This document shows positions 35,015 through 44,470 of a stretch of 64,000 bases of DNA, piece after piece (position 1 is the stretch's first letter; each line of letters opens with the position of its first letter). Location of the stretch: assembly GCF_000820505.1 (NCBI RefSeq), contig NZ_JWJD01000003.1:1-64000 (forward strand), given 5' to 3'. Position numbers and translations under genes: made by a program. This DNA is from Geoalkalibacter ferrihydriticus DSM 17813. GTDB lineage: Bacteria; Desulfobacterota; Desulfuromonadia; Desulfuromonadales; Geoalkalibacteraceae. Under the pieces are notes generated by a model. It did not search any database. It was not told where the DNA came from and worked only from the letters and a program-made list of their open reading frames with translations.

Positions 35015-35785
35015 ATGTCACTTCTCGCAGGAAAACGCGGCATCATCTTCGGTGTCGCCAACGATAAAAGTATCGCCTGGGGCATTTCACAGGCACTGAG
35101 CGGCGCCGGGGCTGAGCTTGCCTTCACCTATCTCAACGGTTCCCTGGAAAAGCGGGTACGGCCCCTGGCGGAAAGCCTGGGTTCGACCCTGATTCTGTCC
35201 TGCGATGTACAGAACGACGAAGACATCGACCAGGTTTTCACCGACGTGGAAAAAGCCTGGGGTGGCTTGGATTTTGTGATTCACTCCGTTGCGTTCGCTG
35301 ATCGTGAAGATCTCAAAAAGCCCTTCAGTCAGACCTCGCGTGCGGGCTTTGCCCTGGCCATGGACGTAAGCGCCTATTCCCTGGTAGCGGTCAGCCGGCG
35401 CGCGGCGCCGCTGATGAAGGACGGCGGCAGTATCGTTACGCTCTCTTACCTGGGGGCACAGCGCGCGGTGCCCAATTACAACGTGATGGGTGTCGCCAAA
35501 GCCGCTCTGGAAGCTTCGGTGCGTTATCTTGCCGCGGAGCTAGGCCCGGAGGGCATTCGCGTCAACGCTATTTCCGCTGGTCCCATCAGGACTCTTGCAG
35601 CCTCCGGCATCGGCCAGTTCAAGGAAAAGATCAAACTGATGGATGACTATGCCCCACTGCGGCGTACCGTGACCCAGGAGGAAGTGGGCAAATCGGCCCT
35701 GTACTTTGTCTCCGATCTGGCAAGCGGCGTGACCGGCGAAGTTCATTTTGTCGATGCCGGCTTCAACGTCATCGTTGGTGCCTGA
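35015..35785 (+). CDS. fabI: Enoyl-[acyl-carrier-protein] reductase FabI
   Basis: A 256-aa short-chain reductase catalysing the last step of fatty-acid elongation. Cofactor motif GVANDKSIAWGIS near the N-terminus and catalytic Tyr145, Tyr155 and Lys162 (Y-x6-K) place it in the FabI class. AAGGAGG at 34996-35002 supports ATG 35015. It is the target of triclosan-type inhibitors in other bacteria. A terminator follows. Confidence 0.95.
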   Translation: MSLLAGKRGIIFGVANDKSIAWGISQALSGAGAELAFTYLNGSLEKRVRPLAESLGSTLILSCDVQNDEDIDQVFTDVEKAWGGLDFVIHSVAFADREDLKKPFSQTSRAGFALAMDVSAYSLVAVSRRAAPLMKDGGSIVTLSYLGAQRAVPNYNVMGVAKAALEASVRYLAAELGPEGIRVNAISAGPIRTLAASGIGQFKEKIKLMDDYAPLRRTVTQEEVGKSALYFVSDLASGVTGEVHFVDAGFNVIVGA

Positions 35786-35812
35786 CACCAGGTTTCTTCA
35801 TGACTTCAACTC

Positions 35813-35836
35813 AGGGGCCGCATGCGGCCCCTTTTT
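35813..35836 (+). terminator. Terminator after fabI
   Basis: GGGGCCG/CGGCCCC hairpin (35814-35831, loop CATG) followed by TTTTT. Confidence 0.85.
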
Positions 35837-35858
35837 GTGTCCAACGGAATAGCCAAAC

Positions 35859-37520
35859 GTGCTAGACGGCAATCTGACCGGCCTCAAACCAAGCCAGATC
35901 AAGGCCCTGGAGCGTATCGACCGGCGTCGCATTCCGCCGGACCAGGTCGTGACGGGGGATCTGGCGCGCTTTCTCACCGAACTCTCCCGGGACATCAGGC
36001 GCCAGCTCGGCATCATTGTCGATCGCCAAGGGCTGATTCTGCATGTGCTGGTCGGCGACGACCGCGAGATTCTCATCCCCGACCTGTCGCGCTTCGGCCT
36101 CGGGCGCAGCCGGCTGCGTGGTCTGCGCTGTATTCATACTCACCTCAAGGGTGAAGCCCTGTCCCACGACGACCTCACCGACCTCGCCTTGCTGCGCCTG
36201 GACCTGATGGTTGCCATTGCCGTTGGCGAGGAAGGTTTGCCCGGGCGAGTCGATTATGCTCACCTGCTTCCCGATAATCCCGAAGGCAAAACCGTCGAGG
36301 TTCTCTCCGCGTCGTCGGTTTACGATCTGCACCTGGATTTTTCGCAATTCATCGATTCACTCGAATCGGAGATGGAACGCAGGATGGGGGAAACCTTCGA
36401 CCTCTCCGACACCCGGGAGAAGGCGATCCTGATCTCCGCGGGGTGCGAAGCGCGCGTGGAGTTGGAGGATTCCCTCAACGAACTGGCCGAATTGGCTCGC
36501 ACTGCCGATGTGGTAGTGCTTGACCGGGTGGTGCAGCGCACCCAGAAGGTCAACCCCCGTTTTCTCATGGGGGAAGGCAAGATCCGCGAAGTGATTATCC
36601 GCGCCCTGCAGCAGGGCGCGACCCTGCTCATTTTCGATCAGGATCTCTCCCCGGGTCAGGTGCGCTCCATCTCGGAAATGACTGAGATGAAGGTCATCGA
36701 TCGCACCCAGTTGATCCTTGATATCTTTGCGCGCCGTGCCCACACCCTCGACGGCAAGGTGCAGGTCGAGGTGGCGCAGCTCAAATACCTCATGCCGCGC
36801 CTGCTCGGAAAAGGGACCGTCATGTCGCGTCTCATGGGGGGCATCGGTGGTCGCGGTCCCGGTGAAACCAAGCTTGAAATTGATCGACGCCGCATCCGCG
36901 AGCGCCTTTCGCGCCTGGAGAAACAGCTCGAATCCCTGTCTCGCGGCCGTCGCCAACGCCGTCAGCGCCGCATTCGTGCCGATGTGCCGATCATCTCCAT
37001 TGTCGGCTATACCAATGCCGGAAAATCAACTCTGCTCAATGCCTTAACCCAGAGCACGGTGTTTACTGAGGACCTGCTCTTTGCCACCCTTGACACCTCC
37101 ACACGCCGTCTGCGCTTTCCCCAGGAGCGCGAGGTCATCATTACCGATACCGTAGGGTTCATTCGCAAACTGCCGAAAAGCCTTCTCGGCGCTTTTAAGG
37201 CGACCCTTGAGGAGTTGGAGGACGCCGACCTGCTGCTGCATGTCGTGGATATCTCGGCACCGCGCTTCGAGGAACATATCGCCGCCGTGGAGCGGATATT
37301 GCAGGATCTTGATCTCGGTGATCTGCCCCGTCTGCTGGTCTTCAACAAGATCGACCGCGTACCCGCAGGTGAGGCCGCGGCTCTCTGCAGGCGTTTTGAA
37401 GCAATCGGAGTCAGTGCTTTGGACCGCAGCACTTTCGAGTCCTTGCTCGAAGAGTTGCAGCGCCGCTTCTGGCCCCAGGAGTCATTTGACGATGGGCCGG
37501 AGAAGGATAGTTTGCTGTAG
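35859..37520 (+). CDS. hflX: Ribosome-associated GTPase HflX
   Basis: A 553-aa GTPase with an extended N-terminal region before the HflX domain (FLMGEGKIREV... and GTVMSRLMGGIGGRGPGETKLE). The G domain has GYTNAGKST near residue 383, DTVGFIRKLP and FNKID. HflX splits stalled 70S ribosomes under stress. Start is GTG 35859 (MLDGNLTGLKPSQ). The N-terminal about 180 residues are longer than in E. coli HflX, as in many delta-class homologues. No hfq lies beside it. Confidence 0.93.
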   Translation: MLDGNLTGLKPSQIKALERIDRRRIPPDQVVTGDLARFLTELSRDIRRQLGIIVDRQGLILHVLVGDDREILIPDLSRFGLGRSRLRGLRCIHTHLKGEALSHDDLTDLALLRLDLMVAIAVGEEGLPGRVDYAHLLPDNPEGKTVEVLSASSVYDLHLDFSQFIDSLESEMERRMGETFDLSDTREKAILISAGCEARVELEDSLNELAELARTADVVVLDRVVQRTQKVNPRFLMGEGKIREVIIRALQQGATLLIFDQDLSPGQVRSISEMTEMKVIDRTQLILDIFARRAHTLDGKVQVEVAQLKYLMPRLLGKGTVMSRLMGGIGGRGPGETKLEIDRRRIRERLSRLEKQLESLSRGRRQRRQRRIRADVPIISIVGYTNAGKSTLLNALTQSTVFTEDLLFATLDTSTRRLRFPQEREVIITDTVGFIRKLPKSLLGAFKATLEELEDADLLLHVVDISAPRFEEHIAAVERILQDLDLGDLPRLLVFNKIDRVPAGEAAALCRRFEAIGVSALDRSTFESLLEELQRRFWPQESFDDGPEKDSLL

Positions 37521-37552
37521 TTTTGTTTTTGGTCTTCAGGAGGTTGTTGTCG

Positions 37553-39262
37553 ATGGTCAAGTTCTTCTTGGTGTTTGCTGTGGTTCTGGTTGCGAGCGGC
37601 TGTCGTCCGGGGATCCCGAACCACAGTGTGCAGGATTCTCCGGCGGTCCCCATTGCCGCCGTGGATCGGCAGGCACAATCCTCTGCGCGGGCGCCGGGCT
37701 TGTCGCTTGCCGATAAAGATCCGTCGGTCCAACAGTGGCCTACCGTCGAGGCGACTCCCAGCGACCTGCGGGATGTCGAGAGGGTGCAAGTGGCTTTGGA
37801 CTCTGTCGCCGACGCTGAAACCGCTGACGATCTGTACTTGCTTCATGTCAATCCCGTGTTTCTCGAAAGCGAAGGCGAGACCCTGGCCCATCGCGAGCCG
37901 GTTTTTGATTTTCCCCTCGTCGAGAACGATCGCGTCCGCTATTTTATCGACCTTTACAGTGGCCCGGCGCGTGGCACCTTTGCTCGCTGGCTGGAACGAT
38001 CGGGGCGGTATATCCCGATGATGCGAGAGATTTTCGCCGAATACGATCTCCCGGAAGACCTGGCTTATCTGGCCATGATCGAATCGGGATTCAACAGCCG
38101 CGCCTACAGTTGGGCACATGCCGTCGGTCCCTGGCAGTTCATCGAAAGTACCGGGCGCATGTATAATCTGCAAGGCGATTGGTGGTTCGATGAACGGCGT
38201 GACCCGGAAAAAGCGACCCACGCCGCCGCGCGCTATCTGCGTGACCTGCATGGTCAGTTCGATGGCGACTGGTATCTGGCGGTGGCTGCATACAATGCCG
38301 GCCCCGGTCGCATCCGCGGCGCGATCAGAGCCTTCGGCGTCAGTGACTTCTGGGAGATATCCCGTGGTCAGCACTTGCAGCTTGAAACCCGCCAGTATGT
38401 GCCCAAGTTACTTGCCGCTTTGACCATTATCAGGGATCTTGAGGCGTACGGGTTTGCCGACCTCGCATTCCATGAGCCGCTGGCCTATGACGTGGTGAAG
38501 GTACCCAGTGCCACCGACCTTGAATTGGTGGCCGAACTCTGCGGGGTCGATTATGAGGAAATCAAGGCGCTGAACCCCGAGCTCAAGCGCTGGAGCACGC
38601 CCCCCGGACGTAAAAATCATGCGTTGCGCATTCCCCAGGGGGGCAAGGACGCTTTTTCTCTGGCCTATGCCCAGGTGCCCGCGGCTGAGCGTGTCCGCTA
38701 CCATCGACACCGGGTACAGGCGGGCGATACCCTGCTCAAACTGGCCGGACAATATCAGGTCCGCGTCGCGGATATCGTTTCGCTCAACAGCATCCGCGAC
38801 CCGCGCGCGCTGCGCATCGGCACCGACCTGATCCTGCCTCTCAAGGAAGGTTACAGCCGGCGGCCTCTGGAGGAGCTGGCCGACGATCACGCCCGGACAC
38901 GCCGTCGTACCTATACCGTCCGCCAGGGTGACAGCCTCTGGTCCATCGGGCGGCGGTTTGACGTGAGCGAGCGCCAATTGCGCGTATGGAACAATCTGGG
39001 CTGGAGCAATCATCTGCGCCCCGGACAGGTGCTGGCCGTATCTGCTCCCGGCCGCGCGACCGGCTCGGCGGGCACCGCCAGCCAGGCTCCCCTCAGGCAG
39101 GTGACCTACACGGTCAAGCCGGGTGACACCCTCTGGGATATTGGTCGTCGCTACCAGGTCGGAACCCGCGAGATCATGAACTGGAACAACCTTAACGAGG
39201 GGCATGTGTTGCGGCCCGGCGATCAGCTCACCCTGATGGTCCGTCAGGCGCAACGTAGCTGA
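37553..39262 (+). CDS. mltD: MltD-like lytic transglycosylase lipoprotein with LysM repeats
   Basis: A 569-aa lipoprotein: lipobox VASGC, a linker, then an SLT domain with catalytic Glu177 in AMIESGFNSRAYSWAHAVGPW and AAYNAGPGRI. Three LysM domains follow in the C-terminal half (YHRHRVQAGDTLLKLAG, YTVRQGDSLWSIGR, YTVKPGDTLWDIGR). It cleaves peptidoglycan glycan strands at the outer-membrane face. ATG 37553 has AGGAGG at 37539-37544. It ends one base before the next gene, so they are cotranscribed. Confidence 0.93.
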   Translation: MVKFFLVFAVVLVASGCRPGIPNHSVQDSPAVPIAAVDRQAQSSARAPGLSLADKDPSVQQWPTVEATPSDLRDVERVQVALDSVADAETADDLYLLHVNPVFLESEGETLAHREPVFDFPLVENDRVRYFIDLYSGPARGTFARWLERSGRYIPMMREIFAEYDLPEDLAYLAMIESGFNSRAYSWAHAVGPWQFIESTGRMYNLQGDWWFDERRDPEKATHAAARYLRDLHGQFDGDWYLAVAAYNAGPGRIRGAIRAFGVSDFWEISRGQHLQLETRQYVPKLLAALTIIRDLEAYGFADLAFHEPLAYDVVKVPSATDLELVAELCGVDYEEIKALNPELKRWSTPPGRKNHALRIPQGGKDAFSLAYAQVPAAERVRYHRHRVQAGDTLLKLAGQYQVRVADIVSLNSIRDPRALRIGTDLILPLKEGYSRRPLEELADDHARTRRRTYTVRQGDSLWSIGRRFDVSERQLRVWNNLGWSNHLRPGQVLAVSAPGRATGSAGTASQAPLRQVTYTVKPGDTLWDIGRRYQVGTREIMNWNNLNEGHVLRPGDQLTLMVRQAQRS

Positions 39263-39263
39263 C

Positions 39264-40016
39264 ATGCAGCACGCGATCTTTCTCGCGCGACCCGAAGACA
39301 GGTTTCCGGCAGGCTATGAGCGCATCTATTTCGGGAGTGAATTCTGCCCCTGGAATTTTCCATCCCTGTCCGAGATTGAGGGTGCGATCGACGCGGCACG
39401 CCGCGCCGGGCTCCACTTCACATTGGCCACCCCGGTGCTTGCCGAGGATTTTCTGCCGCGCCTGAAACAGGTTCTGGCGGGTATCAGCCCGCGCCTGGAA
39501 GCGGGAGATGAAATCCTGATCTCTGACTGGGGTGCCCTGGCGTTGGCCCGTGCAGCCTGTCCCGACGTTTCCCTGGTTCTGGGGCGGGTGCTGTCGGGAC
39601 AAAAGCGCGGTCCTCAGATTGTGGATCTGGATCTCACCCCGGCGGCACGCGCCTATTTCCAGGGCGGCGCCTGGTACGGCAGTGACGCGCGCGAGGTGCT
39701 GGACGAGCTGTTGATTGCCCGCATCGAAATCGATAATCTCCTGCAAGGAGTGGCGCCCCTTGCGGGAGGCGGCGCCTCGCTCCACTTTCCGTATTTGTTT
39801 GTGACCTCAACGCGCAGTTGCCCCTGGCGTGAACCGGGCGACGGCGGTCCCTGCCGCGCTGCCTGCGGCGAGGTTTTTCGCCTGACCTCGCCGCGCGAGA
39901 CCGTGCCGCTGCTGCAATGTGGCAACACGCAATTCATCAGGAACGACCAGTTGCCTGCCGCGCCTGAAACCCTCGGCATCGATCGGCTGGTTTTTCATCC
40001 CTGTCTGCCGCGCTGA
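39264..40016 (+). CDS. U32/UbiV-like protein with a probable 4Fe-4S site
   Basis: A 250-aa soluble protein, not matched with certainty. The N-terminus YERIYFGSEFCPW, the middle ISDWGALALARAACP and LVLGRVLSGQKRGP, and LLQCGNTQFI fit the U32-peptidase-like fold. Cysteines fall at 28, 186, 197 and 201, close in spacing to the four Fe-S cysteines of UbiV (one near the start, then C-x12-C-x3-C). A U32-like Fe-S protein acting on RNA or quinone hydroxylation is plausible. It is cotranscribed with the lytic transglycosylase. Function is unproven. Confidence 0.6.
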   Translation: MQHAIFLARPEDRFPAGYERIYFGSEFCPWNFPSLSEIEGAIDAARRAGLHFTLATPVLAEDFLPRLKQVLAGISPRLEAGDEILISDWGALALARAACPDVSLVLGRVLSGQKRGPQIVDLDLTPAARAYFQGGAWYGSDAREVLDELLIARIEIDNLLQGVAPLAGGGASLHFPYLFVTSTRSCPWREPGDGGPCRAACGEVFRLTSPRETVPLLQCGNTQFIRNDQLPAAPETLGIDRLVFHPCLPR

Positions 40017-40066
40017 ATCCTGCGCTGCTTCCTTTTTTTCGCTTGGGTCCCACGCCTCGTTAGTTT

Positions 40067-40095
40067 TTGACATTTTTCGGGCGGATTGCTACACT
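40067..40095 (+). promoter_or_regulatory. Sigma-70-type promoter of the TPR membrane protein gene
   Basis: TTGACA at 40067-40072, a 17-base spacer and TACACT at 40090-40095. It lies 45 bases before ATG 40140. Confidence 0.65.
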
Positions 40096-40139
40096 CACTC
40101 GCCGCCTGACATTCCCTCGGAAAAGGAATCCCCTGTCTT

Positions 40140-40865
40140 ATGTACAATATCGCCATTTCTCTTGCTCTCTGTGTTCTGACGACGATTGTCCTGCGTGCTC
40201 TTGTCGGACTCAACCTGTGGCTCTCCACGATTCTTTCGCTGGTGGTGTTTACCGTCTGCTACCTGATTCTGACCCGTATGGTCATGAAGAAAGTGGCGGC
40301 TCTCATGGAGTCGGCCCAGCGCGACCTGCAGGCCGGGCGCGCGGAAAAAGCCATTAAAACTCTTGAGTCGGGGTATCGTTATGGGAATTGGCAATTTTAC
40401 GTCAAAGCACAGATCAATGCCCAGATCGGCACTTTGCTCTTTCTGCGCCGCGATTTTGCCAAAGCCTTTGATTATCTGCAAAAAGGCTTTGTTCGTCACT
40501 GGGTGGCCATGGCGATGCTCGGCATCTGCTACATGAAGCGCAATCAGACCACCAAGATGGTCGAGACCTTCGATAAGGCGGTGGCCGCCAACAAAAAGGA
40601 GCCGCTGCTGTGGAATCTTTATGCCTATTGCCTGGAAAGAGTCGGGGATAAGGAAAAAGCCATCCAGGTTATGGAAAAAGGCCTGAAAAAGGTTGGAGGC
40701 GACGAAAATCTCTCCGCGAACCTGCAGGCGCTTAAAGATGGGCGGCGCATGAAGATGCGCCTCTACGGCGATCTCTGGTATCAGTTCCATCTTGAAAAAC
40801 CTGGAGCGGTGGTCAAGGAGCAGACCAAGGCCGTTATGGGGCGCCGCAAGATCGTCCGCAGATAG
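40140..40865 (+). CDS. Membrane-anchored TPR protein of unknown function
   Basis: A 241-aa protein with two N-terminal membrane helices (about 5-25 and 28-50) and then TPR-like repeats (AEKAIKTLESGYRYG, FAKAFDYLQKGFVRH, LWNLYAYCLERVGDKEKAIQVMEKGL) on the cytoplasmic or periplasmic side. A protein-docking role is likely. It has its own promoter and is probably cotranscribed with the Smr gene 27 bases later. Confidence 0.8.
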   Translation: MYNIAISLALCVLTTIVLRALVGLNLWLSTILSLVVFTVCYLILTRMVMKKVAALMESAQRDLQAGRAEKAIKTLESGYRYGNWQFYVKAQINAQIGTLLFLRRDFAKAFDYLQKGFVRHWVAMAMLGICYMKRNQTTKMVETFDKAVAANKKEPLLWNLYAYCLERVGDKEKAIQVMEKGLKKVGGDENLSANLQALKDGRRMKMRLYGDLWYQFHLEKPGAVVKEQTKAVMGRRKIVRR

Positions 40866-40892
40866 GCGCCGGTGCATTGGCGAGGTGTTCTC

Positions 40893-41603
40893 ATGGCACG
40901 CAAAAAACGCAAGACAGCGACCACCTGCAGCAAAGAAAGTGACTTTACCCACACCCCCTTCAGGGATCTGAAGGGGGTGTCCGTTTGCCGGGCTGTGCAC
41001 AGGGAGTCGACACCCGCCGCGGAGCCTCCGCAGCTTAAGGGCGCGCAGGACAAGCCAGCCGATGAAGCACTGTTTTTGGAGGAGATGGCCTTGTTGCGGG
41101 TCAAGGCGAGCCGCGGGCAAGACGATGGAGGCGATGTTCCTGCCTGTGCCGCCCCGATGGATGAGGACGAACGCGGTCAGGACCCGCAAGGATCGGCGCA
41201 AGGGGAGGACCAGGCCTTGTTTCTAAGCGCCCTCGGCGACATGGAGCGCACCTTTGTCGATGAGATTCCCTCGGAACCTTCGCCGCCCCAGGCTTCACCC
41301 CGCCGCATGCGGGAGCTCAATCGCGGTCGGCGCCGTCCCGAAGCCGAGTTGGATCTGCACGGACTGGACCGCATACGGGCCCGCGAGCGTGTCCGGCATT
41401 TTCTCGACAACTGTCGCCATCAGGGTTTGAGTACGGTGCTGGTGATCACCGGTCGGGGGCTGCACTCGGGGGACGAGCCGGTGTTGCGCACCGATCTGGA
41501 GAGCTTTCTCGCGGAGGAGGGCCGCACCTGGGCGGTTGAATGGGGGCGGGCGCCGCGCCAATACGGTGGCGCGGGCGCCCTGGTGATCTTCCTCAAAAAG
41601 TAA
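40893..41603 (+). CDS. Smr-domain protein
   Basis: A 236-aa protein with a long charged, low-complexity N-terminal half and a C-terminal Smr domain (about 150-236) with LDLHG, the VLVITGRGLHSG loop and GGAGALVIFLK. Smr domains are nucleases related to the MutS2 C-terminus, acting on DNA junctions or RNA. ATG 40893 has GAGGTG upstream. A bidirectional terminator follows. Confidence 0.88.
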   Translation: MARKKRKTATTCSKESDFTHTPFRDLKGVSVCRAVHRESTPAAEPPQLKGAQDKPADEALFLEEMALLRVKASRGQDDGGDVPACAAPMDEDERGQDPQGSAQGEDQALFLSALGDMERTFVDEIPSEPSPPQASPRRMRELNRGRRRPEAELDLHGLDRIRARERVRHFLDNCRHQGLSTVLVITGRGLHSGDEPVLRTDLESFLAEEGRTWAVEWGRAPRQYGGAGALVIFLKK

Positions 41604-41610
41604 GGGATAA

Positions 41611-41649
41611 AAATAACGAAAGGCCGCTAAACGCGGCCTTTCGTTATTT
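41611..41649. terminator. Bidirectional terminator between the Smr gene and RNase E/G
   Basis: A 17-bp perfect stem (41611-41627 with 41633-41649) around TAAAC, with A/T tracts on both flanks. It overlaps the last codon of the convergent RNase E/G gene. Confidence 0.88.
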
Positions 41650-44123
41650 CAGGAGCCTTCCTCATCGGGCTGAGGCGGCGCATCGACCGGCTTTTTGGTT
41701 GGAGCTTTTTTCCGGGCGGGCGCCTTCTTGGCCGTGGTGGTGCGCTTGGCGCGTGGCTTGGCTGGAGGTTTCTCACTCGTTTCGGTCGTGTCCGGATTCT
41801 CACCCGCCGATTCGGCAAGCTCCCCGGAGGCGCTTGGTGCCTGGGTTGTGGTTGATTTTTTTGCTGCCGGTGTTCTGCGCTTGCGTGTCGGCTTGGCTTT
41901 TTCCGGTTGCGGCTGGGGTTCCGAGACTTGCGGAGTTGTTGATGTCGCCTGCGCCGGGGCCCCGGCGAGTTCCGGTGGCGACTCCGCAGCCTGCGGGGCG
42001 GGACTCTGATCCTGAGCGGCCGGCACAGCAGCAGCCGTTTCTTGGAGCGCAGCAGGTTTTTTGGCGCGCCCGCGGCGCGCACGTGTGGTCGCGGTCTTCT
42101 TTGGTGCTTCCGGCTCTGCCTGGGCAGGCTCTTGGGTCTCGGTTTGCTCAGAATTTTGGGGCACCTTCGAGGGTGCTTGATCGTTTTCGGAAAAGGCCTC
42201 AGCAGGCGCAGCCGTTGTGCCGGGCTCGGATTTCTTGCGCCGTCGTGGGCGAGGTTTGCGCTTGGTCTCAGCCTCGGGCTGCGGCGTGGTGGCATCCGTT
42301 TCCGAAGTCGCAGCGGCGGGCTGCGGAAGTTTTTCTTCAGTCGCCGTCGTTTCCGCAGGAGTTGCAGCCGGCTCAGCCGGTGCGGTGAGTGAGGCAGCCG
42401 CGGCTTCGGTCTGCAAGGGCGCCGATTCTTCCACGGGCGCGGTTTCGGCAGATTCCCCGGCACCTGATTTTTTGCGGCGGCGCCGGCGGCGTTTCTTTTT
42501 GCCGGGTTTCTCCTCCTCCTGGGCGGCGGTGACGGCGGTTTCCGGAGCAGCAATGTCGGACGTATCTTCCATGCCGGCCGGTGCCTCAGGCTCAGTGACC
42601 GGCTCTGCGGGCTCCAATTCGGATTTTGTCCGCGGTTCCTCTTCTTTTTCCCGCCGAACCAGCGTCAGGTCGGCCTGATGGGGGAGCAAACCGGCGCGAC
42701 CGTGGAGGATGATCTCCATGTTATGACGACTCTCCATGTCCGTCAGTTCTTCGCGATTATAATTGAGCAGATAGTCGGCGACATCCAGGGGCAGAAATCC
42801 TTCCACACGATGGACCTGGCCTTTGGCCACCGCAGTTTGAATGCGGCGCAAAAAAGCGACGCCCTGAGCCTCCACGCTTTTTATGCGGCCGCGTCCCTGG
42901 CAGTGGGGGCATTCCAGATAGGAGGCGGACGCGAGCATCGGCTTGAGGCGCTGGCGGCTCATTTCGAGCAGACCGAATTGGCTGATGCGGCCCACGGTGA
43001 CGCGTGATTTGTCGCGCTGCAGCGCATCGCGGAGGGTTTTCTCCACCGCCCGGATATTTTTGCGATCGCGCATGTCGATAAAATCGATGACGATCAGGCC
43101 GGCCAGGTCGCGCAGGCGCAATTGACGGGCGACTTCCACCGCAGCTTCCAGGTTGGTTCGGCTCGCGGTCGCTTCGATGCCCTGCTCACCAGCCATCTTT
43201 CCTGAGTTGACATCGATGGCCACCAAGGCTTCGGTTGCATCGAGAACGATGGAGCCACCAGAGGGCAGAGGTACCTTGTTGTGGGCGATAGTCTCGATCT
43301 GCTCCTCGATTTGGTAGCGCGAAAAAATGGGCCGGCGTTCCTGGTGGAGCTTGACCAGTCGCACCTTGTCGGGCATGAGCATACGAAAGAATTCGCGAGC
43401 CTCTTCGTAAACGGCGGGGTCATCGACCAGTACTTCTTCGGTGTCTTCGGTGAAATAGTCGCGGATACAGCGGATGATCAGATTGGATTCGCGGTACACC
43501 AGGCTTGGCGCCTTGGCCTGGCGGCTGCGTTCCTGTATGCCCTGGTAAACCTTGACCAGATTGTCGAAATCGCGGCGCAGTTCCTCGGAAGGTTTGCCGA
43601 TGCCGGCAGTGCGTACGATGTAGCCCATGTTTTCCGGAAGGTCGAGTTCGGCCATGGCTTTCTTGAGCTTCTTGCGCTCCGCCTCTTCCTCGATCTTGCG
43701 CGAAACGCCTTTTGTGGGACTTTCGGGCATCAGCACCATATAACGGCCCGGCAGGGACAGGAAGGTGGTCAGAGCCGCACCTTTGGTGCCGCGCTCTTCC
43801 TTGAGGACCTGTACCAGAATTTCCTGGCCGGAACGCAGGATATCGTTGATGCGTGGCCGGCTGCGGCCGTTCACCTCGCCTTCCGGGTAGAGGTTGGGGT
43901 GAATCTCGCCGATTTGCAGAAAGCCCAGGCGCTCTCCCCCGTAATCGACGAAAGCGGCCTGCAGTCCGCTTTCCACCCGGACTACCACCGCTTTATAAAT
44001 GTTGCCTTTGGCTTGTTCCTTGCCGGTGATTTCGATGTCGAGTTCGGTCAGAAAGCCGTCTTCGACGATGGCCACCCGGTGCTCTTCGTCATGGGTGGCG
44101 TTGATCAGCATTTTGCGGCTCAT
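41649..44123 (-). CDS. Ribonuclease E/G with a long basic/acidic tail
   Basis: An 824-aa endoribonuclease. Core (about 1-500): S1 domain around 38-120, 5' sensor region, catalytic aspartates in VAIDVNSGKM and LIVIDFIDMRDRKN, and zinc link CPHCQGRG. Residues about 510-824 are a disordered tail of acidic A/P/E/T stretches interrupted by basic clusters (KKKRRRRRRKKSG, RKPRPRRRKK, RARRGRAKK, KRTTTAKKAPARKK). The core makes it RNase E/G; the tail suggests RNase E-type scaffold or RNA-binding functions. Start ATG 44123 has AAAGGA upstream. Confidence 0.92.
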   Translation of the reverse strand: MSRKMLINATHDEEHRVAIVEDGFLTELDIEITGKEQAKGNIYKAVVVRVESGLQAAFVDYGGERLGFLQIGEIHPNLYPEGEVNGRSRPRINDILRSGQEILVQVLKEERGTKGAALTTFLSLPGRYMVLMPESPTKGVSRKIEEEAERKKLKKAMAELDLPENMGYIVRTAGIGKPSEELRRDFDNLVKVYQGIQERSRQAKAPSLVYRESNLIIRCIRDYFTEDTEEVLVDDPAVYEEAREFFRMLMPDKVRLVKLHQERRPIFSRYQIEEQIETIAHNKVPLPSGGSIVLDATEALVAIDVNSGKMAGEQGIEATASRTNLEAAVEVARQLRLRDLAGLIVIDFIDMRDRKNIRAVEKTLRDALQRDKSRVTVGRISQFGLLEMSRQRLKPMLASASYLECPHCQGRGRIKSVEAQGVAFLRRIQTAVAKGQVHRVEGFLPLDVADYLLNYNREELTDMESRHNMEIILHGRAGLLPHQADLTLVRREKEEEPRTKSELEPAEPVTEPEAPAGMEDTSDIAAPETAVTAAQEEEKPGKKKRRRRRRKKSGAGESAETAPVEESAPLQTEAAAASLTAPAEPAATPAETTATEEKLPQPAAATSETDATTPQPEAETKRKPRPRRRKKSEPGTTAAPAEAFSENDQAPSKVPQNSEQTETQEPAQAEPEAPKKTATTRARRGRAKKPAALQETAAAVPAAQDQSPAPQAAESPPELAGAPAQATSTTPQVSEPQPQPEKAKPTRKRRTPAAKKSTTTQAPSASGELAESAGENPDTTETSEKPPAKPRAKRTTTAKKAPARKKAPTKKPVDAPPQPDEEGS

Positions 44124-44470
44124 GCAGTTAGTCCTTTGCGGAGGGCGCTGTGTGCCTCTCCTGTAAATGGGGTAAGATCGTCTCGAGAAGAGGCGATGGT
44201 CCCACAAGGCTCGACGGACGACCCGGAGCCGGCACCTGCAAGGCGACGCGGCGTTTCTGGTCTGATTCCGGAGGCTCCGGCGGGAAAACGAAAAGTGCAC
44301 TAAAAAAACGGGCCAGCTGCCCGGATTTTTGTAAAAATTTGACCGGCTGAAGGTTGCGGTCTGCGCAGAATATAACAGACTCGACATTCTTTGAATAGTG
44401 CCAAAGGTTGAAAAAGAGTACTCATTTTAAATGTTTTAAGCCACTCGGGGGCTGTGTTATAAGAAAAGCC
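44124..44470. other. Divergent region: long RNase E/G leader and ABC-F promoter
   Basis: No gene is supported in 347 bases. On the minus strand TATATT at 44374-44369 is a candidate -10 box, which would give an RNase E/G leader of about 240 nt. E. coli rne also has a long autoregulatory leader. On the plus strand an A/T-rich stretch at 44400-44460 probably holds the ABC-F promoter. Confidence 0.4.

Noticed and set aside
37007-38374. Minus-strand open frame of 455 codons
   Set aside because: Antisense to the end of hflX and the start of mltD, both with intact motifs.
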